Shown here in pieces: positions 6,461 through 8,166 of a DNA stretch of 8,166 bases. The translations under genes were made by a program, and so were the position numbers. The notes under the pieces are model-generated. The model saw only the letters and a list, made by a program, of their open reading frames with translations, made no database searches and was not told where the DNA came from. The DNA lies in contig JBDLRH010000065.1 of assembly GCA_039800165.1 (NCBI GenBank), positions 1 to 8,166 of the forward strand, written 5' to 3'. Position 1 is the stretch's first letter. Every line of letters begins with the position of its first letter. This DNA is from JBDLRH01 sp039800165 (GTDB lineage: Bacteria > Pseudomonadota > Gammaproteobacteria > Burkholderiales > Burkholderiaceae_C).

Positions 6461-7468
6461 ATGCTGATCCGAACCCGCGGAACCCACGACGACGGCTTCA
6501 TTCACCCGCTGGCCAGCGAGATCACGCCGCGCGCGGCCTACGAGGGCCGCCGCGAATGGATGAAGCGCGTGGCCGCTGGCGCCGCCGGTACCGCCCTGGC
6601 GGCATGGGCGGCACGTGATGCGCTGGCCAGCACGCCTGCGCCGGGCAAGCTGGCCGCCTTGACGGGCGGGCGCAGCAGCGTGGCCGGTGCCTACACGATG
6701 GAGAAGCTCACCGACTACAAGGACGCGAGCACGTACAACAACTTCTACGAGTTCGGCACCGACAAGGCCGACCCGGCGAAGAACGCGCACACGCTGAAGA
6801 CGCGGCCGTGGACGGTGGAGATCGAGGGCCTGGTCAAGAAGCCGCAGACGCTGGGCATCGACGACCTGCTCAAGCTTTCGGCGCAGGAGGAACGGATCTA
6901 CCGCCTGCGCTGTGTCGAGGGCTGGTCGATGGTGATTCCGTGGGTCGGCTATTCACTCAACGAGCTGATCAAGCGCGTGGAGCCGCTGGGCAGCGCGAAG
7001 TTTGTCGAGTTCCATACCCTGGCCGACCGCAAGACCATGCCGTTTGTCGGTTCGCCGGTGCTCGAGTGGCCGTATGTTGAAGGTTTGCGCCTGGACGAGG
7101 CGCAGCACCCGCTGACGCTGCTGACCTTTGGCATGTACGGCGAGGTGCTGCCCAACCAGAACGGTGCGCCGGTGCGGTTGGTGGTGCCGTGGAAGTACGG
7201 CTTCAAGAGCGGCAAGAGCATCGTGAAGATCCGCTTCACCGACAAGGAGCCGCGCACCGCGTGGGTGAAGTCTGCGCCGCAGGAATACGGCTTTTATTCC
7301 AATGTGAACCCCGAGGTGAGCCACCCGCGCTGGAGCCAGGCGACCGAGCGGCGCATCGGCGACGACGGCGGGCTGTTTGCCAAGAAGCGCAAGACGCTGA
7401 TGTTCAACGGCTACGAGCCGCAGGTCGGCCAGATGTACGCCGGCATGGACCTGAAGAAGTTCTACTGA
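6461..7468 (+). CDS. msrP: Protein-methionine-sulfoxide reductase catalytic subunit MsrP (YedY)
   Basis: MsrP is a periplasmic molybdopterin enzyme that reduces methionine sulfoxide in oxidised envelope proteins. The protein is 335 residues, close to the 334 of the E. coli enzyme. A Tat signal is seen at 30-36 (RREWMKR), followed by an Ala-rich hydrophobic stretch and a probable cleavage site after ALA at 54-56. The Tat motif is atypical because Trp and Met replace the usual Phe-Leu. Family motifs follow in order: YNNFYEFGTDKADPA at 92-106, RLRCVEGWSMVIPW at 148-161 with Cys151 as the molybdenum ligand, PYVEGLRLDEA at 204-214, NGAPVRLVVPWKYGFK at 234-249, and EYGFYSNVNPEV / HPRWSQATERRIG at 275-300. 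No key residue appears lost. It lies between ccsB and msrQ, likely in the same transcript, and receives electrons from MsrQ. Export in folded form with its cofactor is known for the family. Confidence 0.97.
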   Translation: MLIRTRGTHDDGFIHPLASEITPRAAYEGRREWMKRVAAGAAGTALAAWAARDALASTPAPGKLAALTGGRSSVAGAYTMEKLTDYKDASTYNNFYEFGTDKADPAKNAHTLKTRPWTVEIEGLVKKPQTLGIDDLLKLSAQEERIYRLRCVEGWSMVIPWVGYSLNELIKRVEPLGSAKFVEFHTLADRKTMPFVGSPVLEWPYVEGLRLDEAQHPLTLLTFGMYGEVLPNQNGAPVRLVVPWKYGFKSGKSIVKIRFTDKEPRTAWVKSAPQEYGFYSNVNPEVSHPRWSQATERRIGDDGGLFAKKRKTLMFNGYEPQVGQMYAGMDLKKFY

Positions 7469-7471
7469 AGC

Positions 7472-7493
7472 CCGTGCCCCGCTGAAGGCACGG
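7472..7493 (+). other. Hairpin between msrP and msrQ
   Basis: CCGTGCC (7472-7478) pairs perfectly with GGCACGG (7487-7493) across an eight-base loop in the 44-base gap between the two genes. No T tract follows, so it is not an ordinary intrinsic terminator. It could protect the msrP RNA end or tune msrQ translation. In DNA this GC-rich, chance cannot be ruled out. Confidence 0.4.
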
Positions 7494-7512
7494 CGCTGGC
7501 GGCTGCGCGACG

Positions 7513-8142
7513 ATGAACACCAGCGCATCAAACGCCCGGGCTGTGGCCGTCATGCGCGCACTGCTGCATCCGCTGGCCAAGCCGCTGGTGTTTGCCCTGG
7601 CCATCGGCCCCTTCGTCTGGTTGGTGTGGGGCGCATTCACCGATGCGCTGGGCCCCAACCCCGCCGAGACGCTGATCCGCTCGACCGGCGAGATGGCCCT
7701 GCGCCTGTTGTGCGCAACGCTGGCCGTCACGCCGCTGCGGGTGATGACAGGATGGCCCGCGCTGGCGCGCTTTCGTCGCATGCTGGGCCTGTTCACCTTC
7801 TTCTACGCTGTGGTGCACCTGCTGTCGTACAGCGCCTTCGACATGGAGTTCGTGCTGGCCGACATCGCAGCCGACATCGTCAAGCGGCCCTTCATCCTGG
7901 TGGGCATGCTGGCGTTTGCGCTGCTGCTGCCGCTGGCGCTGACCTCGTTCAACCGCGCGATACGCGCGCTGGGCGCGGCGCGCTGGCAGGCGCTGCACCG
8001 CGCGGTGTATGCGATCGCGCCGCTGGCGGTGCTGCACTTCTTCTGGATGCGCGCGGGCAAGAGCGACTTTGCCGATGTCGCCATCTACGGCGGCATCCTC
8101 GCGGTGCTGCTGGGCTGGCGTGTGTGGCGCTGGTTGCGGTGA
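7513..8142 (+). CDS. msrQ: Protein-methionine-sulfoxide reductase heme-binding subunit MsrQ (YedZ)
   Basis: MsrQ is an inner-membrane b-type heme protein of the ferric-reductase-like fold that takes electrons from the respiratory chain or a flavin reductase and hands them to MsrP. The 209-residue length is close to the E. coli protein (about 211). About six membrane segments are seen, near 23-43, 60-76, 91-108, 127-144, 162-178 and 189-206. Candidate heme ligands are His102 (VVHLLSY), His162 (ALHRAVY) and His175 (VLHFFW). Family motifs include GPNPAETLIRSTGEMALR at 47-64, AVTPLR at 71-76 and RRMLGL at 88-93. ATG 7513 gives the full family length. A second Met at residue 14 (7552) is possible, and neither has a strong Shine-Dalgarno. 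The gene ends 24 bases before the window edge, and nothing can be called in that remainder. Confidence 0.95.
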   Translation: MNTSASNARAVAVMRALLHPLAKPLVFALAIGPFVWLVWGAFTDALGPNPAETLIRSTGEMALRLLCATLAVTPLRVMTGWPALARFRRMLGLFTFFYAVVHLLSYSAFDMEFVLADIAADIVKRPFILVGMLAFALLLPLALTSFNRAIRALGAARWQALHRAVYAIAPLAVLHFFWMRAGKSDFADVAIYGGILAVLLGWRVWRWLR

Positions 8143-8166
8143 GCGTGCGGCACAGCGCGCGGCCAA

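Noticed and set aside
4927..6501. Leftward open frame of 524 codons opposite ccsB and the end of resB
   Set aside because: It has the same biased composition (His, Arg, Gln, Ala), no recognisable domain, and covers conserved ccsB coding sequence. It is a GC-bias shadow.
7528..8166. Leftward frame of 212 codons opposite msrQ
   Set aside because: It is Gln/His/Arg-rich antisense of msrQ without any motif, whereas msrQ matches its family along its whole length.
1..8166. A previously undescribed defence, mobile or CRISPR-like system
   Set aside because: Every sizeable coding region is a recognisable conserved family. No direct repeats with spacers, transposase, integrase or toxin-antitoxin signals were seen.

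Overview
The window is about 8 kb of high-GC chromosomal DNA from a betaproteobacterium, most likely of the order Burkholderiales (Rubrivivax/Leptothrix/Comamonadaceae-like). The basis is the strongly GC-biased third codon positions, a System II (ResB/CcsB) cytochrome c maturation pair of proteobacterial type, and the gene order engB | cytochrome c4 - resB - ccsB - msrP - msrQ, which I recall from that group. The genus assignment is inference. No mobile element, CRISPR array, tRNA or rRNA was seen.

Layout: positions 1-348 hold no gene I can support. Two leftward genes follow: an alpha/beta hydrolase of the epoxide-hydrolase type with an Asp nucleophile (349-1320), and upstream of it the ribosome-assembly GTPase EngB/YihA/YsxC (1370-2149). 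The 49-bp gap between them carries a 10-bp tandem repeat whose G-runs match the four-tract G-quadruplex pattern on the + strand. EngB is divergent from a rightward diheme cytochrome c4 gene (2200-2826) across a 50-bp region where two opposed -10-like hexamers overlap. The cytochrome gene ends in a strong intrinsic terminator (2848-2882).

After a roughly 100-bp leader comes a tightly packed rightward run: resB (2984-5134), ccsB (5131-6444, GTG start overlapping the resB stop by 4 bases), msrP (6461-7468) and msrQ (7513-8142). The spacing suggests one operon.

The rightward genes form a cell-envelope redox group. ResB and CcsB carry heme across the inner membrane and attach it to CXXCH motifs of exported apocytochromes. 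The neighbouring cytochrome c4, with two CXXCH motifs and a Sec signal, is an obvious client. MsrP is a Tat-exported molybdoenzyme that reduces methionine sulfoxide in periplasmic proteins, fed with electrons by the heme-containing membrane protein MsrQ. The module is best described as conserved housekeeping rather than a new system. The items most worth a second look are the G-quadruplex repeat, the overlapping divergent promoter with a possibly leaderless engB, and an apparent extra membrane hairpin in CcsB.
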